64,000 nt of DNA from Oscillatoria sp. CS-180 (GCF_028330965.1 NZ_JAQMUB010000030.1:1-64000), one strand, 5' to 3'. Shown: positions 54,517 to 64,000, numbered from the stretch's first letter. Numbers and translations: made by a program. Notes: generated by a model from the letters alone, not told the origin.

Positions 54517-55296
54517 TTATGCTTGCCCCAAAGCGATGTCTAAAAACATCATGGTGACAAAGCCTAGCATCAGTCCTAAGGTGCCCCTCTGACCTTGGGA
54601 TTTTTGTGAAATTTCAGGGATAATCTCATCCACGATGACAAAGAGCATGGCTCCAGCGGCAAAAGCCATTCCCCAAGGTAGGGCTTCTTGGGCAATACCG
54701 ACAATGCCCGCTCCAACAATGCCGCCCAGCGGTTCAACTAGTCCTGTCAGGGTTGAAATGCCCAAGGCATACAGGGCTGAATACTCCAAGTTGCGAAGCG
54801 ACCAAGCGACAACTAGACCTTCCGGCATATTTTGAATGGCGATGCCCAGGGCAAGAACGATCGCGGAGGAAGTACTACCCGACCCAAAGCTAACGCCGAC
54901 CGCCAAACCTTCAGGAAAATTGTGCAGTGTAATCGCAGCGACAAATAGCCAAATGCGCTTAAGGTTCTCAGCTTTGGGGCCTTCTTGTCCCTTGAAGAAA
55001 TGTTCGTGGGGAAAGCGATCGTGGATCACCCACAAAAGTCCTCCCCCCAATAGGACGCCAATGACTATAATCATCGCTGCGATCGCCCTTGGATAGCCCA
55101 GTGCGATCGCGGCTTCAGTACCCGGCACAATGAGTGAGAAGGAGGTTGCTGCCAGCATAACTCCGCCACCAATACCCAAGAGAACACCCTCTGTCCGTTC
55201 TGAGGGATGGGTTGGTAACAGAACAGGTAAAGCGCCTAATCCGGTCCCAAGGCCAGCTAGCAGACTCGCGATCGCGCCCCAAATTAAGGTATCCAC
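54517..55296 (-). CDS. ZIP-family metal transporter
   Basis: About eight membrane segments. The ZIP signature in segments 4 and 5 is seen as ITLHNFPEGLAVGVSFGSG, followed by GIAIQNMPEGLVVAW. These His/Asn/Glu residues form the metal site. ZIP proteins import zinc, iron or related divalent metals into the cytoplasm. The start is a GTG at 55296 (DTLIWGAIASLLAG) without a clear Shine-Dalgarno. Length 259 residues. The histidine-rich loop between segments 3 and 4 is short (HDRFPHEHFF). Confidence 0.9.
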   Translation of the reverse strand: MDTLIWGAIASLLAGLGTGLGALPVLLPTHPSERTEGVLLGIGGGVMLAATSFSLIVPGTEAAIALGYPRAIAAMIIVIGVLLGGGLLWVIHDRFPHEHFFKGQEGPKAENLKRIWLFVAAITLHNFPEGLAVGVSFGSGSTSSAIVLALGIAIQNMPEGLVVAWSLRNLEYSALYALGISTLTGLVEPLGGIVGAGIVGIAQEALPWGMAFAAGAMLFVIVDEIIPEISQKSQGQRGTLGLMLGFVTMMFLDIALGQA

Positions 55297-55601
55297 AATT
55301 CAATCAGTTCTCAAAGTGGGTGTGAGTGTGTGGTTTAACCAGTTTCTAATCGTTGCATAGTTCACCGATGCCGCTAGTTTAGCGGCTTTGTGGAGACTCA
55401 TTTCTACAGCTTATTCATACCGGGTTGAGGATGCTATTCTGGCAAAACTTGTTATCGATTCGCGATTTTGGATGTCCGGTTTTGGATTGACAACTGTAAG
55501 CATTGCGGTGCTCTCAATTCCCAGCCTTTGAAGCAGCCACGCGAAGCGATGTTGATGGCTTTTTAAGAGCTGCCTATTGTCCACCTAACTCACCTTGGAA
55601 T

Positions 55602-56909
55602 ATGACTCCTGCTCTAACTCAATTCGGCGACCAAATGTCTCACCTGACGGGTGTACGAGCCATCATGAAAGACATTATCGAAACGTTACGAGCAGGCGAT
55701 GGGCAGTCGTTTATTAATTTGAGTGCAGGCAATCCCGTCATTTTGCCGGAAGTAGAACAGCTTTGGCGTGACTGCACAACGGATTTATTGAACAGTTCCG
55801 ACTACGGTGAAGTCGTCTGTCGCTATGGATCGAGTCAAGGCTATGAACCGTTCATTGAAGCGGTTCTGGCAGATTTTAATCAGCGCTATGGCCTGTCATT
55901 AACGGATCGCAACATTCTCATTACGCCCGGCAGTCAGTCTCTCTATTTCTTTGCGGCGAACGCCTTTGGTGGATATGCCGCTGGGGGGCAGCTGAAAGAA
56001 ATTGTCCTACCCCTCAGTCCTGACTACACCGGATACGGCGGCGTCTCTTTGTTTCCGCAAGCTCTGAAAGCCTATAGACCAACCCTCGATGTTGATGCGC
56101 CTTCTCACTCTTTCAAGTACCGTCCCGATTTCAGTCAGCTAGAGATTACCAAGCAAACTGGGTTTGTCCTTTTCTCCCGACCCTGCAACCCCACGGGCAA
56201 TGTGCTGACAGACGATGAAGTGAACCGCATCGCTGATTTAGCTGCTCCCCACAATGTCCCCGTTTTCATTGACTCCGCCTATGCACCTCCCTATCCTGCG
56301 TTGAATTTCACAGGCATGACCCCCGTCTTTCGGGAAAACACGGTGCACTGCATGAGCTTGTCGAAAGCGGGACTGCCCGGTGAGCGCATCGGCATTGCCT
56401 TGGGCGATGAATCCATCATTCAAGTGCTTCAGTCTTTCCAGACCAATCTTTGTATTCACTCGTCCCGCTATGGTCAGGCGATCGCAGCCCGAGCCATCGC
56501 GTCGGGAGCACTAGCGGACATTTCAGAAGCGGTTATTCGGCCCTACTACCAAAACAAGTTTGCGGTGCTTGAAGACAGCTTGACGTCATTCCTGCCTAAA
56601 ACAGCACCTTGGTATTTGCACCGAGGAGAAGGCGCTATCTTTGCCTGGCTGTGGTTTGATCAGCTTTCCGCGACCGACCGAGAGCTATATCAGCAATTAA
56701 AGCGCTACGGGGTCATTGTTGTTCCTGGCAATCCTTTCTTCCCAGGTCTACAAGAAGCGTGGTCCCATACCCAACAGTGCATTCGCATTAGCCTGACAGC
56801 GACGGATGAGGACATCGTTCAGGGCATTCGCCATTTAGCAACGGTTGTGACTGAGTTGTATGCCCAGCAGTCTTCACACTCTCCAGTCATGGCGGGTTCA
56901 TCTTTGTAA
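55602..56909 (+). CDS. avtA: Valine--pyruvate transaminase AvtA
   Basis: A fold-type I PLP aminotransferase that in E. coli exchanges amino groups between valine (or alanine) and 2-oxo acids. The AvtA-type start (TPALTQFGDQMSHLTGVRAI) argues for the ATG at 55602 (435 aa) rather than further upstream. The PLP lysine is Lys255 (MSLSKAGLPGERIG), and FSRPCNPTGNVL and FIDSAYAPP are the other cofactor motifs. It lies 9 nt before rimM on the same strand, so they are likely cotranscribed although unrelated in function. Confidence 0.92.
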   Translation: MTPALTQFGDQMSHLTGVRAIMKDIIETLRAGDGQSFINLSAGNPVILPEVEQLWRDCTTDLLNSSDYGEVVCRYGSSQGYEPFIEAVLADFNQRYGLSLTDRNILITPGSQSLYFFAANAFGGYAAGGQLKEIVLPLSPDYTGYGGVSLFPQALKAYRPTLDVDAPSHSFKYRPDFSQLEITKQTGFVLFSRPCNPTGNVLTDDEVNRIADLAAPHNVPVFIDSAYAPPYPALNFTGMTPVFRENTVHCMSLSKAGLPGERIGIALGDESIIQVLQSFQTNLCIHSSRYGQAIAARAIASGALADISEAVIRPYYQNKFAVLEDSLTSFLPKTAPWYLHRGEGAIFAWLWFDQLSATDRELYQQLKRYGVIVVPGNPFFPGLQEAWSHTQQCIRISLTATDEDIVQGIRHLATVVTELYAQQSSHSPVMAGSSL

Positions 56910-56918
56910 GAGTGGGTT

Positions 56919-57527
56919 ATGGCAGATTCGCTGCAAGAGGAATGGTTGGAGATTGGCCGCATTGTTGCTCCTCAGGGATTAGATGGATCGTTACGGGTCT
57001 ATCCCAACAGCGACTTTCCTGAGCGGTTTTTGGAACCGGGCGATCGCTGGCTCTTGAAACCCGGACAGAGCACTCCTGAAAGTGTGCAATTACTCTCGGG
57101 ACGTTACCTCAGTGGTAAAGGACTATACGTCATCAAACTCAAAGGCATAAATTATCGCGACCAGGCAGAAACTCTACGTGATGCCAAATTGGTCGTGTCA
57201 GCGGGCGATCGTCTGGAATTGGAACCCGATGAATTCCATGTTTCAGATTTAGTTGGGCTTGAAGTCCGGTTGCAAGATACGGGACAAGCCATTGGCACGG
57301 TAGTGGATATCTATGCCGCTGGCAACGATTTGCTGGCAGTCCAGCTCAAATCGGATGGCGTAACAACGACCCCGTCACAGCCTACTAACTCTAAACCCGC
57401 TAGTCAGACTCAAGGTCAGAACAATCCAGTTCTGATTCCCTTTGTTTACGACATTGTGCCCGTTGTAGATTTGGCAGCGGGCTTCATCGAAATTACACCT
57501 CCTAAAGGTCTTCTGCCGACTGATTAG
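56919..57527 (+). CDS. rimM: Ribosome maturation factor RimM
   Basis: RimM binds uS19 and helps mature the 30S head. The N-terminal RimM domain starts EWLEIGRIVAPQGLDGSLRV and the PRC-barrel domain begins near residue 100 (FHVSDLVGLEVRLQDTGQAI), ending VLIPFVYDIVPVVDLAAGFI. A Thr/Ser/Gln-rich insert of about 20 residues interrupts the PRC barrel (TTPSQPTNSKPASQTQ). Total 202 residues. It is not linked to rpsP or trmD here. Confidence 0.95.
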   Translation: MADSLQEEWLEIGRIVAPQGLDGSLRVYPNSDFPERFLEPGDRWLLKPGQSTPESVQLLSGRYLSGKGLYVIKLKGINYRDQAETLRDAKLVVSAGDRLELEPDEFHVSDLVGLEVRLQDTGQAIGTVVDIYAAGNDLLAVQLKSDGVTTTPSQPTNSKPASQTQGQNNPVLIPFVYDIVPVVDLAAGFIEITPPKGLLPTD

Positions 57528-57830
57528 TCTCAATGACTGCCGATTCTTGCCGCGAAAATCCCCTCTTTTTGCTTCATCGCTTCCAAAAAGCTGACATTTC
57601 AGACCTGGGTTGGAAATTCAACCCCTTACTCGTGATGGCGCAGAATCCTAGAATTTGGGCTGAGCAACCCAGGCAGAGCGGGAAATGAAGAATCTGTCAA
57701 GGTAGGCGATCGCCTTATTACTTTCCGTTCAAAACTTGGGTAGTTTGAGAGTGCGAAACGCTGTTTCTGTCCCGCATGGCGGGCAACGGTGTAGCCCAGT
57801 AGATGACCTGACGTTAGGAAGAGTCTTGAT
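57528..57830. other. Intergenic region, 303 bp
   Basis: This lies between rimM and the small membrane-peptide candidate. No repeat or RNA was recognised. Confidence 0.45.
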
Positions 57831-57905
57831 ATGGAACTTGCGATCGCGGCTATCGTTTTTGGAACAATCTTTGTGCTCTTTACCAGAGACGTTCTCGGTA
57901 GCTAA
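57831..57905 (+). CDS. Candidate 24-aa membrane peptide
   Basis: ATG at 57831 follows GGAAG at about 9 nt. The product MELAIAAIVFGTIFVLFTRD then VLGS is almost one membrane span with a charged end. A perfect-type terminator (57936-57977) follows 30 nt after the stop, giving a compact promoter-gene-terminator unit such as cyanobacterial thylakoid microproteins show. It matches none of the photosystem or cytochrome b6f small subunits I can recall. Confidence 0.5.
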   Translation: MELAIAAIVFGTIFVLFTRDVLGS

Positions 57906-57935
57906 GTTGAGCTAGTGATGTCACTCAAGTAGGTC

Positions 57936-57977
57936 AGCAAAACAGAGCTGTCATTCCCGAGGCAGTTCTGTTTTGCT
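57936..57977 (+). terminator. Terminator after the small membrane-peptide candidate
   Basis: AGCAAAACAGAGCTG (57936-57950) pairs with CAGTTCTGTTTTGCT (57963-57977), with one G-T pair. The T-rich right arm ends TTTTGCTGTTG. Confidence 0.8.
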
Positions 57978-58051
57978 GTTGATACCCTGACAGTTGTCTT
58001 GACGTCATAAGCTACCCTATAGGCGCTGTTTCCTACTGGGCCTAAAACGTC

Positions 58052-59422
58052 ATGACCTATTCGTTTCCGCCTACTTTTCAGTGGGGCACAGCGACGGCGG
58101 CCTATCAAATTGAAGGGGCTATTCAGGCGGATGGACGGGCTCCTAGTGTTTGGGATACCTTCAGCACACAAGCCGGAACCGTTTTGAATGGTGATACGGG
58201 CGCGATCGCTTGCGACCACTATCATCGCTATCGAGACGATATTCAGCTACTAGCTGACCTCGGAATTCAGCACTATCGCTTCAGTGTCGCCTGGCCTCGA
58301 ATTCTCCCTCAGGGCAGTGGGGCTGTAAATTCCGCTGGTTTAGCGTTCTACGACAAATTAGTCGATGGGTTACTAGCACAGGGCATCACGCCGCACGTGA
58401 CCCTATTTCACTGGGATAGTCCTCAAGCGCTGGAGGACCGCTATGGGTCCTGGCGCAGTCGCGAAATGGCAAAGGATTTTGCGGACTATGCCACAGTGGT
58501 TGTCAAGGCGTTGGGCGATCGGGTCACTCACTGGATGACCCTCAACGAAATCTTTTGCTTCACCCATTTGGGGTATGGCGTTAATCAGATCCCGCCCCAT
58601 GCACCGGGTACCGTCGTGTCCTCGTTAAAGGACGTTTGGCAAACTTCTCACCATGCCCTGCTAGCCCACGGCCTCGGCTGTCAGGCCATTCGGGCAGCGT
58701 CTCCCCAAACCTGTACCGTCTCCCTAGTGGATAATTTTCTCGCGACTATTCCTACTGTAGAAACACCGGAAAACATTGCTGCGGCCCAAACAGCATTTCA
58801 TACCGTTGGAACCAATGGCGGCATTATTTTTCCAGCCCTGACTGGAGAATACAGTCCGGCTCTGCTGGAACAACTCGGCGATCAGGCCCCTGATATTGCC
58901 CCCGGCGACCTGGACACTATTCGTCAGCCTTTAGATGCACTGGGCTTCAACGTGTACAGCGGTGTCTATGTCCGTGCGGCAGAAACACCCCTCGGTTACG
59001 AGATCCTGCCTTTTCCAAAGGGCTACCCTCGATTACATATGCCCTGGCTTCACGTTGTTCCCGAGAGTTTGTATTGGGGTGTTCGTCATGTCAGTACAAC
59101 GTTGAACCAGCCGCAAATGCCGGTTTTCATCAGCGAGAATGGCTGTGCCGCTCAAGATGAGTTGACCCAGCAGAGCGAAGTCCTCGACCTCGATCGCATT
59201 CACTACCTCCGGCAATACCTGCATGCGGCCCATCGAGCCGTGGTGGAAGGCTATCCGCTACAGGGATACTTCTTGTGGAGTCTGATGGATAACTTTGAAT
59301 GGGCTTATGGCTACGATCGCCGCTTCGGCATCACCTACATTGACTATCCCACTCAACAGCGCATCCCCAAGGCTAGCTTTTACTGGTACAAACAGTGCAT
59401 CGCCGCCAACCAAATTCTCTAA
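58052..59422 (+). CDS. GH1 family beta-glucosidase
   Basis: A (beta/alpha)8 retaining glycosidase of family GH1 that hydrolyses beta-glucosides. The start FQWGTATAAYQIEGAIQADG is the family hallmark. The acid/base Glu166 lies in WMTLNEI (usually TLNEP) and the nucleophile Glu362 in FISENGCAAQDEL (usually xTENG). The LWSLMDNFEWAYGYDRRFG segment is conserved. At 456 residues it is full length. No signal peptide is present, so it acts in the cytoplasm. The nearest upstream gene is the small peptide candidate. Confidence 0.95.
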   Translation: MTYSFPPTFQWGTATAAYQIEGAIQADGRAPSVWDTFSTQAGTVLNGDTGAIACDHYHRYRDDIQLLADLGIQHYRFSVAWPRILPQGSGAVNSAGLAFYDKLVDGLLAQGITPHVTLFHWDSPQALEDRYGSWRSREMAKDFADYATVVVKALGDRVTHWMTLNEIFCFTHLGYGVNQIPPHAPGTVVSSLKDVWQTSHHALLAHGLGCQAIRAASPQTCTVSLVDNFLATIPTVETPENIAAAQTAFHTVGTNGGIIFPALTGEYSPALLEQLGDQAPDIAPGDLDTIRQPLDALGFNVYSGVYVRAAETPLGYEILPFPKGYPRLHMPWLHVVPESLYWGVRHVSTTLNQPQMPVFISENGCAAQDELTQQSEVLDLDRIHYLRQYLHAAHRAVVEGYPLQGYFLWSLMDNFEWAYGYDRRFGITYIDYPTQQRIPKASFYWYKQCIAANQIL

Positions 59423-59578
59423 TAGCCGTGTACAGTTCGGTTAAGTACATCTCAGTATCTTAAGGGAGCAGGGAATGGGGAGTGCTTGATTCAAATGCAT
59501 TCCGCTGTAAGGTGTTGGAGCGTCTGCATAAACTCATTCAGGACGTTACAGTATGAAGCGTTGTATCAGCAGACCTGA

Positions 59579-60403
59579 ATGCCAGAAGGGCCAGAAATTC
59601 GAAAGGCGGCGGACAAACTGGAAAAGGCGATCGCTCGTAAACCAACGGTAGAAGTTTTCTTTGCGTTCGATCACCTAAAGTCCTACGGGGAGAAACTGAC
59701 CGGACAAACAATCACACAAATTTCAACCTATGGAAAAGCCCTTGTTACGCATTTTGACAATGGCTTGTGCGTTTACAGTCATAATCAGCTGTACGGCAAA
59801 TGGATAGTCCGCAAAGCTTACAACTATCCCAGCACCAATCGACAACTCAGATTTGCTGTCCATACCCCAAAGAAATCAGCCTTGCTCTACAGCGCTTCCG
59901 ATATTGAAGTATTGCACGCGGAAGAAGTCGCCGAACATCCCTTCATTCAGCGACTCGGACCCGATATTTTGGATGTTACGGTGACCCCCGAGCACATTCT
60001 AGAGTGGGTCCAGAGTAAGGCGTTTTATCGTCGCCGCTTTACTACCCTGCTGCTGGATCAAGGGTTCCTTTGCGGAGTCGGCAATTATTTGCGCAGCGAG
60101 ATTTTGTTTGTCAGCCGTATTCATCCGACCCATCGACCGACGGATTGCGATCGCGATCAGTTGGCCCGCTTTGCCGACGCTGCTCTGGCAGTGCCGCGCC
60201 AGTCCTATCAACACAGCGGGATTACGAATGATTTAGCGATCGCTGAAGATCTCAAAAAGCGCGGCTGGCCCCGTCGCCAATACCGCCACTGGGTTTTTGG
60301 CAGAGACGGACAAGGCTGTTACGTCTGTGGTACGACCATTCTCAAGGACCGCACAGGCGGACGTCGTTATTACTACTGCCCAGTGTGTCAAGCGGACTCG
60401 TGA
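59579..60403 (+). CDS. nei: Endonuclease VIII-type DNA glycosylase
   Basis: An Fpg/Nei family base-excision enzyme that removes oxidised pyrimidines and nicks the DNA. The start MPEGPEIRKAADKLEKAI has the catalytic Pro2 and Glu3 and the Nei-like continuation. The helix-two-turn-helix segment includes LLDQGFLCGVGNYLRSEILF. A zinc finger closes the protein (CYVCG, then CPVC), with all four Cys present. The length of 274 residues fits. The start ATG at 59579 is fixed by the need for Pro at position 2. Confidence 0.94.
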   Translation: MPEGPEIRKAADKLEKAIARKPTVEVFFAFDHLKSYGEKLTGQTITQISTYGKALVTHFDNGLCVYSHNQLYGKWIVRKAYNYPSTNRQLRFAVHTPKKSALLYSASDIEVLHAEEVAEHPFIQRLGPDILDVTVTPEHILEWVQSKAFYRRRFTTLLLDQGFLCGVGNYLRSEILFVSRIHPTHRPTDCDRDQLARFADAALAVPRQSYQHSGITNDLAIAEDLKKRGWPRRQYRHWVFGRDGQGCYVCGTTILKDRTGGRRYYYCPVCQADS

Positions 60404-60414
60404 AAAACCAGACT

Positions 60415-60472
60415 CAGTGCATCACTAAATGGCTCGTCGTCTTGTCCTAACGGAACTGACGACGACTATGTC
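60415..60472 (+). repeat. REP-like element, copy I
   Basis: Plus orientation; AAATGGCTCGTCGTCTTGTC, then CTAACGGAACTGACGACGAC. GTCGTC and GACGAC can pair. It lies between the convergent nei and sulfotransferase genes. Confidence 0.78.
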
Positions 60473-60527
60473 TGAATGAAATCGTGGCTTTCTGCCGATT
60501 GTGCTTAGCCTTATGATATTGGCTGTC

Positions 60528-61382
60528 TTAATTGAAGATGGATGAAGTGAGTTGCAACAGGCGATCGCGGCAGTTTTCGTAAACAACCTGAGCTTGCTCA
60601 ATAGACGCCGGAGAAACCGTTTCGTTTAACTTTCGAGGCGTTCTGACGATTTGCCCAGACAGAATATTACCGCGATGGTCTCCTACATGTTTAGCTCCTG
60701 TTGTTTTGAGTAGCTGATACTCTTCAGAAAATCCTACCTCAGTACCGAGAAAATGCTTTAAGGCTTCAAAAACTGAGGTGGTTTCGTTGATTAATTGATC
60801 GTGTTCAATGAGGAGCGATCGCGCTGGTGAGTCAATCTTTTCGGCATAGGAAACCAGCCCTTCCAAACGTTTGCAGTAATAGTAAAGTGTCTCCTCTTCA
60901 GACCAGTTAGGCTTTAAATCACGAATACTATTGAGTGTTCTTTTAGGTTCTCTAATGAGGAAAATACAGTTCATTGAAGATGAATCCAGTAGATTCAAAT
61001 CAGTTAATTTATTGTTATGTAAAAGCTTGTCTAAAATGTACGTTTCGCTTAGAGCTAGATCCTGTAAATCAGAAAAGTTGCGATATTCTTTTGCTTGCCA
61101 ATAAACCTTGAATAGCAGCTTTTTGAAATCTTCAGAAGACTGATAGCAAATGTGCGTTTCCCCATAGCCTGCAATGTCAGGATTGGTATTCAAGATATGA
61201 GTGAGCAGCGAAGATCCTGAACGCATATGACTCAGCATCCACAATACTCGATATGGACGCTGCCGAAAAGCGATCCGATAAGGGTCGGAGTGATGATAAA
61301 GCCGATAGCTCAAATACTGTTGAATTGAATAGTTCTTCCAAGAGCGGACACGGTCTCGTAGGCTTTGAGTTAATTGACTCAT
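60528..61382 (-). CDS. Sulfotransferase family protein
   Basis: The 284-residue protein has the PAPS-binding 5' loop in LWMLSHMRSGSSLLTHIL (around residues 48-65). The 3' phosphate-binding segment is IFLIREPKRTLNSIRDL (near 139-155). Such enzymes move sulfate from PAPS to a sugar, lipid or protein. The acceptor is unknown; surface glycans are a natural guess given the polysaccharide genes earlier in the window. The gene looks AT-rich compared with the flanking nei, consistent with an accessory origin. No PAPS-synthesis gene is adjacent. Confidence 0.82.
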   Translation of the reverse strand: MSQLTQSLRDRVRSWKNYSIQQYLSYRLYHHSDPYRIAFRQRPYRVLWMLSHMRSGSSLLTHILNTNPDIAGYGETHICYQSSEDFKKLLFKVYWQAKEYRNFSDLQDLALSETYILDKLLHNNKLTDLNLLDSSSMNCIFLIREPKRTLNSIRDLKPNWSEEETLYYYCKRLEGLVSYAEKIDSPARSLLIEHDQLINETTSVFEALKHFLGTEVGFSEEYQLLKTTGAKHVGDHRGNILSGQIVRTPRKLNETVSPASIEQAQVVYENCRDRLLQLTSSIFN

Positions 61383-61442
61383 CGTTTGTTGTTGGGTTCT
61401 CCTAAGACTTTGAAGAACTTGGCTTAAGGCGTAGAAGAACGA

Positions 61443-61583
61443 GGGTGCATCTCACCTTTGTAGCCCTCACCCTAAATCCCTCTCCCAGGATTGGGAGAGG
61501 GACTTTCTCCGGCTCCCCTTCTCTCAAAGTTGGGAGAAGGGGTTGGGGGGATGAGGGCAAAATTGCAAAACTGGGATGCACCC
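61443..61583. repeat. Nested multi-hairpin repeat
   Basis: Four perfect inverted pairs are visible: outer GGGTGCATC (61443) with GATGCACCC (61575), then GCCCTCA (61463) with TGAGGGC (61552). Two internal hairpins follow: CCCTCTCCCA (61478) with TGGGAGAGGG (61492), and CCCCTTCTC (61515) with GAGAAGGGG (61534). CCCTCTCCC/CCCTTCTCCC-type elements are common in cyanobacterial genomes. Confidence 0.8.
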
Positions 61584-61752
61584 AAGAACGACTACTTTAT
61601 AGTGGTTTAAAAGTCTAGTTAGAACAAGACCATTGGCTGTTTCAATAGTCTTCCACCTTTCGCCATCTCCGCCTCAGAGTACCCATCTCAAATAAACAAA
61701 CATGATTTACCTAAAAACTTCATGAACACTCACAATTTGGTGTCAGATTAGA

Positions 61753-61910
61753 CTAGTACTCTACGGCAGAAGTATACTTGCCATTCAAAACACTGGGGAA
61801 ACTTATTTGCCTTAGTTTTGAATTCTGTAGAGCTTTACTCTTCTCGTTTGCCTTTAGCGTTCTCGAAGAGTAGAGTGTTTTGAATTTTGAATTCCGTGTC
61901 GCGGTACTCG
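61753..61910 (+). mobile_element. MITE-like repeat, copy 2
   Basis: It begins CTAGTACTCTACGGCAGAAG and ends TGAATTCCGTGTCGCGGTAC-TCG. It is about 27 bp longer than copy 1 at 29752, mainly through an internal segment with TTGCCTTTAGCGTTCTCGAA. It is non-coding. Confidence 0.6.
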
Positions 61911-61937
61911 CGATGTTAGGAGATAGCCGGACCTACT

Positions 61938-62444
61938 TCAATCTGGAAACCAGGCATAGGGATCACCCAAAACGTTGATGCCTGAGCTTTTGCCATAGCG
62001 AATGACGATTAAATTAGCATCATCGCGCCCAACGTCTAGGTATCCAGAATCCCATACATCGAATTGCGTAACGCCCGTAACCTCTAGATAGTAGGCACCA
62101 GGTTCCAAATTCACAGCATAGTCGCGCCGAGTATTGAAAGCTTGAAAGAGGCGGCGTCCATTGAGGTAAATAGTGGCCCAATCCTCACCTTGGGCAACAA
62201 ATCGAACTGTGACCTCTCGTTCTTCTTCCACGCGATCGCGCGGCACGATGATAACAGGGCCACTAGGAATAACGATGGGGACCTGAATTGAGATATCGGC
62301 GAGTTCCAGGCTAGTGGCGGAAACTGGCTCAATGGACGTGACGGACGGTAGAGTAGCCCCTGTTGTCAACAGCGCAGTGCTGATAGCCAAAGCAGACAGG
62401 ACACGCGATCGCGCTCCTATTAACCCAGCATGTGGTGTGCTCAT
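61938..62444 (-). CDS. Exported protein with PEGA-like domain, 168 aa
   Basis: I use the ATG at 62444 (MSTPHAGLIGARSRV); GAGG lies about 9 nt upstream, and a GTG at 62459 is less likely. The N-terminus has a signal peptide (LSALAISTALLTTGATLP). The mature half is beta-rich and resembles a PEGA-type domain: ATIYLNGRRLFQAF, then YAVNLEPGAYYLEVTG. PEGA domains often sit in surface-layer or cell-wall proteins. No other domain is seen. It follows eno on the same strand after a terminator. Confidence 0.72.
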   Translation of the reverse strand: MSTPHAGLIGARSRVLSALAISTALLTTGATLPSVTSIEPVSATSLELADISIQVPIVIPSGPVIIVPRDRVEEEREVTVRFVAQGEDWATIYLNGRRLFQAFNTRRDYAVNLEPGAYYLEVTGVTQFDVWDSGYLDVGRDDANLIVIRYGKSSGINVLGDPYAWFPD

Positions 62445-62533
62445 CAGGCTCGCCCTCACGGATAAACAGGGATAGCTCTAGCTTAGTCTGTTCATCCGTG
62501 AAACCCGCAGGTGGTGGGGACAGTTTCAGCAAA

Positions 62534-62587
62534 GGCAGAAGGATAAAGCATGAAGAGGTATAGTCATCTCTTTTTTATCCTTCTGCC
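62534..62587 (-). terminator. Terminator of eno
   Basis: GGCAGAAGGATAAA (62534-62547) pairs perfectly with TTTATCCTTCTGCC (62574-62587). An inner AAGAG/CTCTT pair can extend the structure. It lies 9 nt past the eno stop. Confidence 0.85.
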
Positions 62588-62595
62588 GTCTACCT

Positions 62596-63948
<1,353 letters not shown>

Positions 63949-64000
63949 CTATGGGGATTTGCTGTGAGCGATCGCAAGTCACCTTTCTTTTAGCAGCTTT

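Larger units (their letters stand above)
61383..61937. other. Intergenic region, 555 bp, with two different repeats
   Basis: This holds the nested inverted-repeat element (61443-61583) and the second MITE-like copy (61753-61910). No gene was recognised. Confidence 0.7.

Noticed and set aside
61443-61583. Repeat considered as a CRISPR array or tRNA cluster
   Set aside because: The pairs are inverted, not direct, and no cloverleaf or CCA end is present.

Overview
The window comes from a cyanobacterial chromosome. The octamer GCGATCGC (HIP1) recurs throughout coding and non-coding DNA. It carries photosystem I psaM, a flavin-reductase-fused flavodiiron protein, menD (phylloquinone), an LrtA-type hibernation factor, an NblR-like regulator and several cyanobacteria-specific families. 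No rRNA, tRNA, CRISPR array, phage module or complete insertion sequence was recognised. The NblR-like gene hints at a phycobilisome-bearing strain, but the genus cannot be fixed from the sequence alone.

Layout. 1-5 kb: 3' end of a flavodiiron gene, lipB, hpf/lrtA, grxC and an FHA protein. 5.5-8.6 kb: a small AT-rich surface-polysaccharide pair (glycosyltransferase and Wzx-like flippase). 8.8-17.5 kb: an accessory stretch with a secreted protein, a transmembrane Ser/Thr kinase, a large STAND/NACHT NTPase (putative immune protein) divergent from a free-standing NfeD-like OB protein, a 1.4-kb gene-poor spacer and an unknown helical protein. 17.5-27 kb: RsmB-like methyltransferase coupled to a HerA-like ATPase, SRPBCC protein, membrane EEP phosphatase/nuclease, MGME1-like nuclease, the rpsP-khpA-phoH cluster and a PuuE-like deacetylase. 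27-38 kb: STAS protein, DUF2294, psaM, phoU, an RNB exoribonuclease homologue coupled to ubiX, menD converging with pepP, and a degenerate metallo-beta-lactamase-fold protein. 38-51 kb: secreted and lipoprotein genes, HEAT-repeat protein, lipase, second glycosyltransferase, AEC transporter, UbiB kinase, fetB, a DUF4058 remnant and a long helical-repeat membrane protein. 51-64 kb: DUF2949, DUF192 lipoprotein, NblR-like regulator, nadK, ZIP transporter, avtA-rimM, a GH1 glucosidase, nei, a sulfotransferase, a PEGA-like exported protein and eno.

Small genes: psaM (29 aa) is clear from its sequence. Two further very short membrane-peptide candidates (24 and 40 aa) have plausible Shine-Dalgarno sites.

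Non-coding DNA carries several repeat families. A REP-like element has nine copies, mostly at gene 3' ends. A 94-bp element is present twice with two differences. There are two MITE-like families and one nested multi-hairpin element. Several strong hairpins look like factor-independent terminators.

The best candidates for something new are the NACHT/NfeD-like locus, the RNB-family protein that has lost two of its four catalytic aspartates, the short membrane peptides, and the repeat families.
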